The notes below the pieces were generated by a model that did not search any database, had not been told where the DNA came from, and was given only the letters and a program-made list of their open reading frames with translations. Position numbers and translations under genes: made by a program. This document shows, in pieces, positions 52,772-61,610 of a stretch of 64,000 bases of DNA. The DNA is from JAWLDA01 sp041686855 (GTDB lineage: Bacteria; Bacillota; Limnochordia; DTU080; RSA5), in contig JAWLDA010000009.1 in assembly GCA_041686855.1 (NCBI GenBank), positions 121,466 to 185,465 of the forward strand, given 5' to 3'. How positions within the stretch are numbered: position 1 is the first letter of the stretch; the number at the start of each line of letters is the position of its first letter.

Positions 52772-53953
52772 TCAGTATCCACCTTGAAGCAGGCACGTGT
52801 ACATTCTTAGATAGTCATGATATTGGACGTCTCGTACGTTCCCGGTTGTTTGGGGATCGTTTTCTGCCTCGTGTGCAAGGCGCTCGCAATCGGCGGGATC
52901 GATGCCGAGGTCGATCAGAGTAGGTATTTGCAGATCTTTCGTCAACTCGCGCAACCAGGTTACCGCCTCTAAAGAGGCCTCGCGATCGGACAATGTGCAC
53001 GTATTAATGCCCAACGCCTCTGCAAACCTGCGATGTTTGTGGGGGTCTCCCATCCAATTGAACTCGACGACTGTCGGCAACATGGCGGCCACGACGAGTC
53101 CGTGGTGGGTATTGGGATAAATTCCGCCCAATGTCTGTGCCATTGCGTGGACGGCGCCCGCGCTTTCGGAGGCATAGCTAAGACCTGCAAGCTGCGCAGC
53201 CATCGCCATGGAGTAGCGTGCTTCCAGATCGTTTCCGTTGGCGAATGCACGTCGCAGATATTTCGATGCCAATTCTACCGCGTAAAGCGCGACCGCTTCG
53301 GTATGTGGTTGGGCGAAATGGCATGTGTAACATTCGTACGCGTGGCATAGTGCGTCGATACCAGTGCCGGCTGTCACCCACGGCGGCATCGAACTCTGAA
53401 GCTGAGGATCCGCAATGGCTACGTGAGCGCCGATGAGGGGCCCGCCAACGTTAAATTTAAACTCTCGATCGGGATCTGTGATGACAGCCCAAAGCGTAAC
53501 TTCACTTCCAGTCCCCGCAGTTGTCGGAATGGCGATCAGCGGCAATATGCGATGTTGGAGTTCCCCCTTCCCAACTTCGAATTCGAGAATAGGTCTATTG
53601 TGAGTCACTTCAACTCCGACGGCTTTCGCGGTATCGATACTGCTTCCTCCGCCAAGAGCGATCAACCCATCGCAATCGTGGGATCGAAACACAGCGGACG
53701 CATTTGCTATTGTATTCGTAGATGGGTTTGGTACGACGTCGGCGAATTGGGTATACGAGACCCCACCTTCGTCCAAACGGGCGGTCAATCGCTCTAGGAG
53801 TCCGGCGTTAACCACCCCTTGGTCGGTTATGACCAGGGGTTTCGTGACGCCGAGGCTCTCTAGTTCGTGGACGATCTGTTGGAGAGCTCCGATTCCGTGA
53901 ACCATGCGGGTTGGGGTTTCAAACTGACGGCAGTCATAGAGCCTTTGAATCAA
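52772..53953 (-). CDS. Iron-containing alcohol dehydrogenase
   Basis: 393 aa group III dehydrogenase. NAD-binding GGGSSIDTAKAV (about residues 98-109), PTTAGTGSE (about 147) and metal ligands Asp/His in PDPQ-like, GIDALCHAYE and the H-x(13)-H region (VHAMAQTLGG, NTHHGLV). Oxidises or reduces short-chain alcohols or polyols. TTG start with only a weak AGTAGG site. Divergent from a solute-binding protein gene; followed by the HAD phosphatase gene. Confidence 0.93.
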   Translation of the reverse strand: MIQRLYDCRQFETPTRMVHGIGALQQIVHELESLGVTKPLVITDQGVVNAGLLERLTARLDEGGVSYTQFADVVPNPSTNTIANASAVFRSHDCDGLIALGGGSSIDTAKAVGVEVTHNRPILEFEVGKGELQHRILPLIAIPTTAGTGSEVTLWAVITDPDREFKFNVGGPLIGAHVAIADPQLQSSMPPWVTAGTGIDALCHAYECYTCHFAQPHTEAVALYAVELASKYLRRAFANGNDLEARYSMAMAAQLAGLSYASESAGAVHAMAQTLGGIYPNTHHGLVVAAMLPTVVEFNWMGDPHKHRRFAEALGINTCTLSDREASLEAVTWLRELTKDLQIPTLIDLGIDPADCERLAHEAENDPQTTGNVRDVQYHDYLRMYTCLLQGGY

Positions 53954-54270
53954 AGCGGTACCTACTTTCGTCCAAATGCTGGTTTGAGCCTGAGAATATA
54001 TCAGCTATGCCAGTAGAGTTCAACGGATCCGGTAAAAAACAAACGTATGCGAAACGAAGTATCGCGCAAAAACGAAAGGTGTGTCAAGGGAGACGGTAAG
54101 AATCCTTTCTTGGAAAAGGTTTTGGAAAGGCCCCTCTTGTGCCGTTTCTGCGAATTAACTACGCTGGTGTAGTTGGAATGAGTGGAAATAGAAACAAAAA
54201 GAAGGACGTGCGCGCTTTCGTTGGAAAGGAAGAGAGCAACGTTGATTTTCTGAGAAGGAGATGTGTGGTT
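53954..54270. other. Divergent intergenic region, Fe-ADH / solute-binding protein
   Basis: No gene is supported. AT-richer than its surroundings. Around 54050-54080 it carries CGAAACGAA and ACGAAAGG, short CGAAA-type words as found in DeoR/GlpR operators; this could be a site for the DeoR protein encoded at 56357-57136. Confidence 0.4.
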
Positions 54271-55542
54271 GTGAATGGTCATTTCTACCGAATGCTCTGG
54301 GGTGTTCTGGCTATTGCGTTAGCATTCGCCCCAATCGCCGATGTAGCCTCAGCCCAGGAACCGATGACGCTGTCCTTTCTAACGAATGGATCTCCTCAAT
54401 ATGTCGAAAGTACACGTGCGTTTATCGAGGAGTTTGAGCGCGCCAATCCTGACATCAAGATTGAGATGAGTCTAGGTGGAGTTGATAAGTTCCTGACGTC
54501 GTTGGCAGGTGGTACGCCGCCCGACATTGTGCGACTGTACGCTGCGACTGTGCCGGAGATGGCCGCGCGCGGTTTGATTCAAAACCTGACACCATTCCTC
54601 GCGAAATCCGGAGTCGATACTGCTGATTTCGTGCCGGCAATTTGGAACAGAGGATTGAGTTACCGCGGCAATCCCTACGCGGTCGCCTACGGAATCGGTG
54701 TGACGGGGATGTTTTACAACAAGGATCTTTTTGCTCAAACGGGACTTGGCACGCCCGACGCCTCATGGAGGTGGGAGAGCGAAGGTTTGGAGGCCGGTAG
54801 GAAACTGACTCAGTCCGGTGCGGACGGAACGATCGAGCGATACTTTCTACCCTCAATCCCCCGCACTGAGGTTGGTCCGTTCATGTATAGCGCTGGAGGG
54901 GGATACTTTAGCGACGATGAGCGGACGGCCATCATTGATCGACCTGAATCGGTTCAGGGCGTGCAATTCGTTCGTGATCTCATGTGGCAGTACGAGATTG
55001 CCGCTCCTCCGGGAAGCTCGGTCAAGTTTACCGAAGGAACGACGGCGGCCTTTAACGTTGGTAGTTGGTACCTCTCTGAGATGAACAATGTGGATTCGTT
55101 CGACTGGGATGTCGCTCCTCTGCCCTCGCTGTACGGAGGCCGTGGAACGGATATTTGGCCGGAGACTCCCGTTGCTATTCCTGCTGGCGTACCCCACCCG
55201 GACCTGTCTTGGCGCTTTCTCGAGTTTATTGTGAGCAAAGAGGGCCAGACGAGTTTGGCGGAGTTGGGTCTGGCCACGCCGCCGTTGAAGTTGAGTGTGG
55301 GCAGTGATATTTTGACAGATCTCCATCCCCGTGTGTCGACGGACGTCTTTTTAGAGTTGGCTGTCTTACCAGAAACTAAGCCCTATCCGACGGCCCCGAG
55401 CACTGCTTTGGAGCCACTTTGGTCTGCGCTGACGGAAATTCTTAATAATGAAGCACCTGTAGCTTCGACCCTCGCCGAGGCTGCGGAACGCTCTGACGTT
55501 GCTCTTGAACGGTTTTGGGCCGACGTGGAGGCAAAAGAGTAA
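54271..55542 (+). CDS. Extracellular solute-binding protein, family 1
   Basis: 423 aa sugar-type ABC receptor. Signal peptide VLAIALAFAPIADVASAQ, then the family pattern FIEEFERANPDIKIE and GGTPPDIVRLYA. No lipobox Cys, so it would be free in a periplasm, a further hint of an outer membrane. The GTG at 54271 (or 54265) follows AAGGAG; longer frames upstream have no signal. No permease or ATPase genes are near. Its stop overlaps the start of the MBL gene (TAATG). Confidence 0.9.
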   Translation: MNGHFYRMLWGVLAIALAFAPIADVASAQEPMTLSFLTNGSPQYVESTRAFIEEFERANPDIKIEMSLGGVDKFLTSLAGGTPPDIVRLYAATVPEMAARGLIQNLTPFLAKSGVDTADFVPAIWNRGLSYRGNPYAVAYGIGVTGMFYNKDLFAQTGLGTPDASWRWESEGLEAGRKLTQSGADGTIERYFLPSIPRTEVGPFMYSAGGGYFSDDERTAIIDRPESVQGVQFVRDLMWQYEIAAPPGSSVKFTEGTTAAFNVGSWYLSEMNNVDSFDWDVAPLPSLYGGRGTDIWPETPVAIPAGVPHPDLSWRFLEFIVSKEGQTSLAELGLATPPLKLSVGSDILTDLHPRVSTDVFLELAVLPETKPYPTAPSTALEPLWSALTEILNNEAPVASTLAEAAERSDVALERFWADVEAKE

Positions 55543-56282
55543 TGGTAGTGGATACTTCTCAGTCGGCGGATCTGCGCATTCGCTTTCTCGGGACGGCGGA
55601 CGCTTACCCCAACCACGGACGTTACAATTCCTGCATCGCTATCGAGACTGAGGTTGCGACGTACCTCCTGGACTGCGGAGAGCCGTGTACTGCGTCGTTG
55701 GTGCGTGCGGGAATCGATCCGAACATCGTCCGATCCGTGTTTGTTACTCACGCCCACTCAGACCACATCACTGGACTGCCGACACTCGTCGATACCGCGC
55801 GGCAGAATCGTGTGGGAGAGCCCGTGCGAGTTTACCTGCCTAGGTCGGCCGTTGAGGGAATTGCGGCGTACCTCGCCCTGGTAGGGACACCGCATAAAGC
55901 ACTCCATGCAATTGGGCCTGGTGAGATTTACGACGACGGTAGTGTGCAGGTGGAAGCTCATGTCACTAAGCATACTCAGGAGAGTTACGGCTTCGTTATC
56001 CACCACGGTCAAAAGCGAATTGTGTATTCGGGCGATCTGAAAGAGGCCGGGGAGGTCGCCCACCTTTACGACGGGGCCGACGCGGTCATTACAGAGCTGG
56101 CTCACTTTGAACCTGACGAGTTGGGCGCTGCGCTTAAGGACTGTAGGATTGGAAAGCTGTTTGTTACTCATATCAATCATCACATGATGGCTAGGAAAGA
56201 GGAGATTGGCACCAGCCTACAACGCAGGCTCGGCACAATTCCAGTTCATATCGCCTACGACGGGCTAGTTGTCGATTTGTGA
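55542..56282 (+). CDS. MBL-fold hydrolase, RNase Z-like branch
   Basis: 246 aa. Metal motif THAHSDHITGLPTLVD (about residues 76-91), GDLKEAG (bridging Asp) and a final FVTHINHH. The N-terminus RIRFLGTADAYPNHGRYNSC resembles RNase Z/PhnP-like phosphodiesterases acting on cyclic or nucleotide phosphodiesters. The ATG overlaps the upstream stop codon by one base, so it is coupled to the solute-binding protein. The substrate is probably part of the same uptake pathway. Confidence 0.87.
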   Translation: MVVDTSQSADLRIRFLGTADAYPNHGRYNSCIAIETEVATYLLDCGEPCTASLVRAGIDPNIVRSVFVTHAHSDHITGLPTLVDTARQNRVGEPVRVYLPRSAVEGIAAYLALVGTPHKALHAIGPGEIYDDGSVQVEAHVTKHTQESYGFVIHHGQKRIVYSGDLKEAGEVAHLYDGADAVITELAHFEPDELGAALKDCRIGKLFVTHINHHMMARKEEIGTSLQRRLGTIPVHIAYDGLVVDL

Positions 56283-56317
56283 GCCGACGCACGTCAAACC
56301 TCACTACGTTAGGTACG

Positions 56318-56342
56318 GCCGCCCGCATTCGCTGTGGGCGGC
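56318..56342. terminator. Hairpin between convergent MBL and DeoR genes
   Basis: GCCGCCCGC / GTGGGCGGC, 9-bp stem with one G-U pair and a 7-nt loop. The plus-strand tail is AGCCTTAATATT, moderately T/A-rich. Probable bidirectional terminator. Confidence 0.6.
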
Positions 56343-56356
56343 AGCCTTAATATTCT

Positions 56357-57136
56357 CTAATCTTCCTCTTGATCCGGCGCAACTAGCACCTCTACGCCCG
56401 CCTCTCGCAGTTCGTTTACGACAGCGGATGGAGTCATCGCATCACAGACAAGGGTATCGATCGATTCGATGGGCCCCATCTGATAGAGATACTCTCGGCC
56501 GATCTTCGTGTGGTCGGCAAGTACGATTACCTGCTTCGAACTTGTGATCATAGCTCGATACACTTCGCATTCGAGCATATTGGGAGTGCTAACCCCGTAT
56601 TCGCGTGAAAGCCCGTCGACCCCCAAGAACAGTTTGTCGACACGGAGGGTGGCGAGTGCCGCAAGGGTCATAGGGCCGATAAACGCCATCGTGACATGGC
56701 GTAACATACCGCCCAAAAGGATTACCTGAGAGGAAGGCTCTTTCCCGATCTCGTCCATAATGCTCCAGCTGTTCGTCACCATTGTCACGTCGGGTCGCAG
56801 CTTCAATTGATGAGCGAGGGCCAACGTCGTGGATCCGTCAGTGAGTAAGACGACATCTCCGTCTTCGGCTAAGTGTGATGCGTGAGCCGCGATACGACGT
56901 TTCTGTGTCGGTTCGATTCGCTGGCGTTGGGAGAGGGTGCTTTCGATTCCCGTCCGATGTCGGATGAGGGCCCCCCCATGAACTCGTTCGAGCAAGCCTT
57001 GCTTCTCGAGACGCCGCAAATCGTGTCGAATCGTCACGACGGACGTTTCGAATTTTTCGCTTAGTTTCTTAACAGAGACGCTACCTGCCGCTTCGAGCAG
57101 TCGAAGTATCTCGGCCCGTCGTTCGTCTGCGAGCAT
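56357..57136 (-). CDS. DeoR family transcriptional regulator
   Basis: 259 aa. N-terminal DeoR-type helix-turn-helix (ILRLLEAAGSVSVKKLSEKF, then VVTIRHDLRRLEKQGLL), and a C-terminal DeoR sensor domain with LLTDGSTTLALAH, TNSWSIMDE and LGGMLRH, which usually binds a phosphorylated sugar. It follows the sulfatase gene on the same strand (gap about 100 bases) and probably controls the surrounding carbohydrate genes. Confidence 0.94.
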   Translation of the reverse strand: MLADERRAEILRLLEAAGSVSVKKLSEKFETSVVTIRHDLRRLEKQGLLERVHGGALIRHRTGIESTLSQRQRIEPTQKRRIAAHASHLAEDGDVVLLTDGSTTLALAHQLKLRPDVTMVTNSWSIMDEIGKEPSSQVILLGGMLRHVTMAFIGPMTLAALATLRVDKLFLGVDGLSREYGVSTPNMLECEVYRAMITSSKQVIVLADHTKIGREYLYQMGPIESIDTLVCDAMTPSAVVNELREAGVEVLVAPDQEED

Positions 57137-57238
57137 TCACGGTCGCCCTTTCGGGACCCTTATTGGTAGTAATCCGTAACGACAATTCGCCACCCTTGAT
57201 TCGACAACCACGATCGCCGCCCTGCTAAACGGAGGCCA

Positions 57239-58885
57239 TCAGCGCTCACCGCGTTCAAAGCGCTCGACGTTCTCCCGCCAAACTGGCAATGACCCACTCG
57301 CCTCGAGCGTCGTGAGATCAAAGGTTGTCTCGTGTTGAATTGCTTGTTTGAGGGCCGCTTCCGGCGACTGCATCCACCGCCGCTCCTCGGAGTTGAGCCG
57401 TGCAACCCACCTGGGGAATTGGTTGTTGTGGAATGTCTCCGCCCTCTCTTCAAAGGGGAGGACCCGTAGCTCACCGTTCTCATCAAACGAGGAGGCGAAC
57501 CCGTGCCTGCGCTCCCAGGCGACTATGAGCGTGTGCAACTCGTCGGCCTTGGCTCGATGCTCTGAAGCACCCCTTAAAAGGAGGTTGTGGCGCTCGTGGG
57601 GATCGGATGCGAGATTGTAAAGCTCACGCCATCCGCCTCCGAGGTAGTAGGCGTAACGCCAGTCGCCCTGCCTAACCGAGAGCCACCTGCGGGCGCCATG
57701 ACCCAACTCCAGGACGATGTGATCTCGCTCCTGGGCGAGACCGCCGCCCTCGCGTCCCAACAGTGAGCTACCCAGGAGCGGGTGCTCGTCGGCGTGAGGA
57801 CGCGGGTACTCCACCTCTGCTAGATCGAGCGCTGTCGGCAAAATGTCGAGCAGGCTGACAAACTCATCTGAGACCGCCCCTTGGCGGACACGACTGGGCA
57901 TACGCATGAGGAACGGCACACGCGCCGCCGGCTCGTAGGGGATCGCCTTTTGAAAGGCGTGTTGTTCACCAAGCATCTCGCCGTGATCAGACGTGAAAAT
58001 GACTAAGGTGTTCTCCGAGAGGCCGAGCCGGTCCAGCGTCGCAAGAATCCGTCCAACGCCCCGATCGATGAGTGAGACGCTTCCGTAATAGAGCGCTTTG
58101 ATACGTTGCAACAGCTCAGGAGACGCGTGTTGCACATCCGCGTACTGAGTGAGCTGTCGAACAGTGGGCGGCAGTGTTTGCGGATCACGTTCCCACGTCT
58201 CTGGCAAGGAGAGAGCATCGGGATCGTACATGGAGGCGTAGGGCTCGGGTGGGTTCCACGGCGGATGGGGAGCGATCCACGACGAAAAACAGAAGAAGGG
58301 ACGGTTTCCGCTCCGGGCGTTTTGTTCCAGGAAGTCGACTGTCCGATCGGCCACCCAGGTGCTGCCGTGATGCTCTTCGGGAATGAGGGAGACTTGCGGG
58401 AGGTGGTAGAGGATGTTCCGAATGCCGTGTACCTCGCGGATGTGTCCGTACCCGTGTTGCTGCAGGTACATGAGGTACTCGTCCTCGTCCCGCCAATCGG
58501 GAATCTCCTCCATCAGCTCCATCCGGTGAAAGCCGTGGTGCCGCCGGACTGGACGCCAGTGCATCTTTCCGATGGCGTGCGTGCGATACCCCGCTAATCC
58601 GAGCAGGTGAGCGAGGGTGGGCAGCATCGGTTCGGGATTAGGAACGGTCAGTGTGGGACGCAAGTGCACAGAACACGGCTGACCTGTCATCGTTGAATGC
58701 CGTGCCGGAATGCACACCGGCACGTTGCTGTACCCGCGGGCAAAGCGCAGCCCTTGCGCGGCCATCCGGTCGAGGCCGGGTGTCTGGATCTGGGAGTTTC
58801 CCGCGCAGCCCATTGCATCGGCGCGCATCTGGTCGACCATGAGCAGCAGAACATTCGGCGTAGTTGCCACGTTAGGTGCCGGCAC
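57239..58885 (-). CDS. Sulfatase (Cys-type, formylglycine-dependent)
   Basis: 548 aa alkaline-phosphatase-fold hydrolase. PVCIPARHSTMTGQ carries the C-x-P-x-R motif; Cys at about residue 58 would become formylglycine. Metal ligands are seen at the N-terminus (LLLMVDQMRAD) and in FTSDHGEMLGEQH. It lacks a signal peptide, so would act in the cytoplasm on imported sulfated compounds or phosphonate/phosphodiester analogues. No formylglycine-generating enzyme gene is in the window. Divergent from a solute-binding protein. Confidence 0.92.
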   Translation of the reverse strand: MPAPNVATTPNVLLLMVDQMRADAMGCAGNSQIQTPGLDRMAAQGLRFARGYSNVPVCIPARHSTMTGQPCSVHLRPTLTVPNPEPMLPTLAHLLGLAGYRTHAIGKMHWRPVRRHHGFHRMELMEEIPDWRDEDEYLMYLQQHGYGHIREVHGIRNILYHLPQVSLIPEEHHGSTWVADRTVDFLEQNARSGNRPFFCFSSWIAPHPPWNPPEPYASMYDPDALSLPETWERDPQTLPPTVRQLTQYADVQHASPELLQRIKALYYGSVSLIDRGVGRILATLDRLGLSENTLVIFTSDHGEMLGEQHAFQKAIPYEPAARVPFLMRMPSRVRQGAVSDEFVSLLDILPTALDLAEVEYPRPHADEHPLLGSSLLGREGGGLAQERDHIVLELGHGARRWLSVRQGDWRYAYYLGGGWRELYNLASDPHERHNLLLRGASEHRAKADELHTLIVAWERRHGFASSFDENGELRVLPFEERAETFHNNQFPRWVARLNSEERRWMQSPEAALKQAIQHETTFDLTTLEASGSLPVWRENVERFERGER

Positions 58886-58972
58886 GGCGTTCCCTCCTTG
58901 GGTTACACGTACCCCGTTTGATAATCGGTGTTAGCCACGCTAGGCGGCCGTTCCTCCGATTTTCAAGATTGA

Positions 58973-58997
58973 CGTCATTTGTTAGGAAAAAATGACG
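58973..58997. promoter_or_regulatory. 8-bp inverted repeat between sulfatase and solute-binding protein genes
   Basis: CGTCATTT-9 bp-AAATGACG, perfect, in the 182-bp divergent region. A candidate operator for the nearby DeoR protein or another regulator. Confidence 0.4.
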
Positions 58998-59067
58998 GAA
59001 AGTCACAAGTCTAAAAGAAGTACATTTCAGAGAAGCACAAAAAAGGTGCAAAAGGAGTGGCTCAAAC

Positions 59068-60315
59068 GTGTCCAGTCGGTCTCTGGGTGTCTTATGGCGA
59101 TTTGTGGGAGTCTCTGTGCTGTTGGCGTTCGTCGCGATCTCGCCGGCCTTGGCGCAAGAGACGGTGAAGATCACCTGGTGGTACAACGCGAACGACTTTA
59201 TTCAAAACGAGTTGATACCGGCGTTTGAAGCTGAGAACCCGCATATCGATGTCGAGTACGTCGTGGTGGACGGGAGCAAGCAAGACAAGATCCTTGCGGC
59301 GTTCCTTGGGGGAACGGCTCCAGACATCTTTTGGGGATGGCCGGAAGAGCGGATCATGCTGCCGGAAGCAGGGATGGTGCTGCCTTTTGACGCCTACCTC
59401 GAGGAGTGGGAGGCGACGGACGATTTTTTTGAAGGCGCTTGGGCCAGCGCGCGTTACATGGGTAAGACGTACGGCATCCCTTACTATCTCGATCTGCGTG
59501 CCCTTTTGTACCGCAAGGATCTCTTTGACGAGGTTGGCCTCGACAGCTCTCGGCCGCCCCAAAGTTGGGATGAACTCACCGAGGCGGCCACGAAGATCGT
59601 TCGCCGCGACAGCAACGACGCGATCGTGCGTGCCGGGATCCACCTCGATCCTACGGCTAACTCCTTTGCTCCGTTCCTCTGGCAAGCTGGTGGCTCGTTC
59701 CTCACATCCGATCACAGCGCCGGAAATATGTTGAGCCCCGACTCGTTGAGAGCGCTTGAGTACTTCAGTCAGCTGGTGCTGGAGCACCGTGTCTCTCCAG
59801 CCGGAGGATTCCCGGATGCATGGGGGAAAGGGTTTTGGAGCGGATCCCTCGGCATGATCTACGCGAACTCCGCCGTTCCCAGCCGCGTCAAGGCCAACGC
59901 ACCCGAGTTTTACGATCTGGTCGGATCGGGCCTTCCCCCGAAGGAGAAGGAGCGCGCGGTGTTGCTGCATGCGGACTACTTTGCGATCAACGCAAACAGC
60001 GAGCATCCCGACGAGGCGTTTGAGCTACTCAAGTTCTTCTTTCGCCCCGATAACCTTGAGAAGTTCTCCGCAGTTAACGGCACAACACCTCCTCGTAAGT
60101 CGCTCATGATGTCCGATTACGCCGCTGACAACCCAGCCATGTTGCAGATTTTGGAGGCGGCCCCGTACGGGCGGACACAGCCACCGATGAGAGACTCGAC
60201 GCAATTTTTCAGTGCCACGAGCGAGATGTTGACGGCTGTGCTCAATGCTGAGATGGCGCCTCGGGCTGCCGCCGAACGCTTTAATGCCCGTATCAACGCC
60301 CTCTTGCGTCAGTAA
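59068..60315 (+). CDS. Extracellular solute-binding protein, family 1
   Basis: 415 aa sugar-type ABC receptor with signal peptide (GVSVLLAFVAISPALAQ) and no lipobox. Family pattern LIPAFEAENPHIDVEYV, then GGTAPDIFWGWPEE and YRKDLFDEVGL. GTG start after AAAGGAG. Like the receptor at 54271 it has no transporter genes nearby, so permeases must be encoded elsewhere. Its position opposite the sulfatase suggests a sulfated or acidic sugar ligand. Confidence 0.92.
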   Translation: MSSRSLGVLWRFVGVSVLLAFVAISPALAQETVKITWWYNANDFIQNELIPAFEAENPHIDVEYVVVDGSKQDKILAAFLGGTAPDIFWGWPEERIMLPEAGMVLPFDAYLEEWEATDDFFEGAWASARYMGKTYGIPYYLDLRALLYRKDLFDEVGLDSSRPPQSWDELTEAATKIVRRDSNDAIVRAGIHLDPTANSFAPFLWQAGGSFLTSDHSAGNMLSPDSLRALEYFSQLVLEHRVSPAGGFPDAWGKGFWSGSLGMIYANSAVPSRVKANAPEFYDLVGSGLPPKEKERAVLLHADYFAINANSEHPDEAFELLKFFFRPDNLEKFSAVNGTTPPRKSLMMSDYAADNPAMLQILEAAPYGRTQPPMRDSTQFFSATSEMLTAVLNAEMAPRAAAERFNARINALLRQ

Positions 60316-60333
60316 GTCCAAACTAAGGCGGCG

Positions 60334-61560
60334 ATGGAGTCGATGTTTGATCATTGGAATGAATCCCAGGCGGCGCGCCCTCAGGGCACGCCGCCGTTCC
60401 TGCAGGACGAAGTGATCGTGGAGGCGTGCCGTTACGCCGGACTTCCTCAGGAGATTACGAACGACGCCGTAGCGCAAGCTCGAGCTGTCCGCGCGGACCC
60501 CGAGATGCTCAAGGTGGCTTGGCATTGTCATTGGCGCCTATTCCAAGACCCGTCCTTTGACCGGCGTGAAGTGCGAGGGTGGTCGGCGCTGGAGACGCGG
60601 CTTGCAGAAGAGACGGGGGCGTTCTGTCTCATGCTCGCTGTCTCGGGCATCTCTGTGGTACGAAAGAAGTATGAGAAGCTCGGAATCCCGAGAGACGTAG
60701 TTGAGGAGACGCTCGGGGATATTACGGTGTGGGTGAATGAGCATAGGCGCCGCACACAGCGAGTCGGCTTGCGGTTGGTCGGCTTGGGCTGGCTGATGAA
60801 TCACATGCACGGCAAGCTTTTCCGACTCGGCCGGCTACAGTTCGCTCCTGGGATTTTCCAGGGGAGGCTGCGCATCTTCCGCCACGTGCGGGATGGTCGT
60901 GTTATCGCTTTGGCAGAGGACGGGGTGCGGTTTCGGCCGGACGGACAAGTCGATGGAGCGGGCGGGGTGTACGCTGGATCGGAGGGTGTGGAGGCACGCC
61001 TGGGGGAGTCTGAGGAGGATATCGAGGGGATTCCTGTCCACCCGGAAGGGAGGGCCGTGTTAACACGGCTGCGACTTAGGAAATCTGAATGGACGCAGGT
61101 GTTAGGCCCCGGTGACTCCGCACTCCACATTCACATTCCGGAAGGGGAGCCGTTGGACTTCGACGCATGCGGCCGCTCGTTGGCCGAGGCTCTCACATTC
61201 TTCCCGCGCTACCTTCCAGAGCAGTCATTCGTCGCATTCTCGTGCGGGGCGTGGCTCCTCGATGCACAATTTGCCACGCTCCTTCCCGCTCATTCAAACA
61301 TTGTCCGTTTTCAACAGGAGTTTTACCTTTATCCGATCCGTTCCACCAGTCAGAGCGCCTTAGAACGGGTCTTTGGCACGGGATCGGTCGATCCGCGTAC
61401 AGCGCCTCGAGATACTACGGTTCGGCGTGTGATCCTTGAGCATCTCGAGCGCGGCGGGCACTTCCGTGGAGGCGGTTGCTTTTTGTTAAAGGATGATCTG
61501 GATTGGGGCTCCCAAGTGTACAGGTCCCAAACGCTTCCGTTTCAAGAGATCACCGCGTAA
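60334..61560 (+). CDS. Putative acyltransferase-domain protein (DUF5596-like)
   Basis: 408 aa, not confidently recognised. An alpha-helical N-terminal part (about 1-160) precedes a C-terminal part with LHIHIPEGEPLDFDACGRSL and FSCGAWLLDAQFATLLP, the pattern of proteins annotated as GNAT-like acyltransferases. No signal peptide or membrane segments. It follows the solute-binding protein by 18 bases, so is probably co-transcribed and linked to use of the same substrate. Ribosome site is weak (AAGGCGG). Confidence 0.5.
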   Translation: MESMFDHWNESQAARPQGTPPFLQDEVIVEACRYAGLPQEITNDAVAQARAVRADPEMLKVAWHCHWRLFQDPSFDRREVRGWSALETRLAEETGAFCLMLAVSGISVVRKKYEKLGIPRDVVEETLGDITVWVNEHRRRTQRVGLRLVGLGWLMNHMHGKLFRLGRLQFAPGIFQGRLRIFRHVRDGRVIALAEDGVRFRPDGQVDGAGGVYAGSEGVEARLGESEEDIEGIPVHPEGRAVLTRLRLRKSEWTQVLGPGDSALHIHIPEGEPLDFDACGRSLAEALTFFPRYLPEQSFVAFSCGAWLLDAQFATLLPAHSNIVRFQQEFYLYPIRSTSQSALERVFGTGSVDPRTAPRDTTVRRVILEHLERGGHFRGGGCFLLKDDLDWGSQVYRSQTLPFQEITA

Positions 61561-61564
61561 GATT

Positions 61565-61593
61565 GACCGAGGGGCGGTAAAACGCCCCCGGTC
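61565..61593. terminator. Hairpin between convergent genes
   Basis: GACCG-A-GGGGCG / CGCCCCCGGTC with loop GTAAAA: an 11-bp stem with one bulged A. No T-tract on the plus strand. Probably ends both convergent transcripts. Confidence 0.5.
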
Positions 61594-61610
61594 GGCCCCT
61601 ACCCACCTGA

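Noticed and set aside
59092..60006. 304-codon minus-strand frame
   Set aside because: Opposite the solute-binding protein gene with signal peptide; Arg/His-rich shadow translation.
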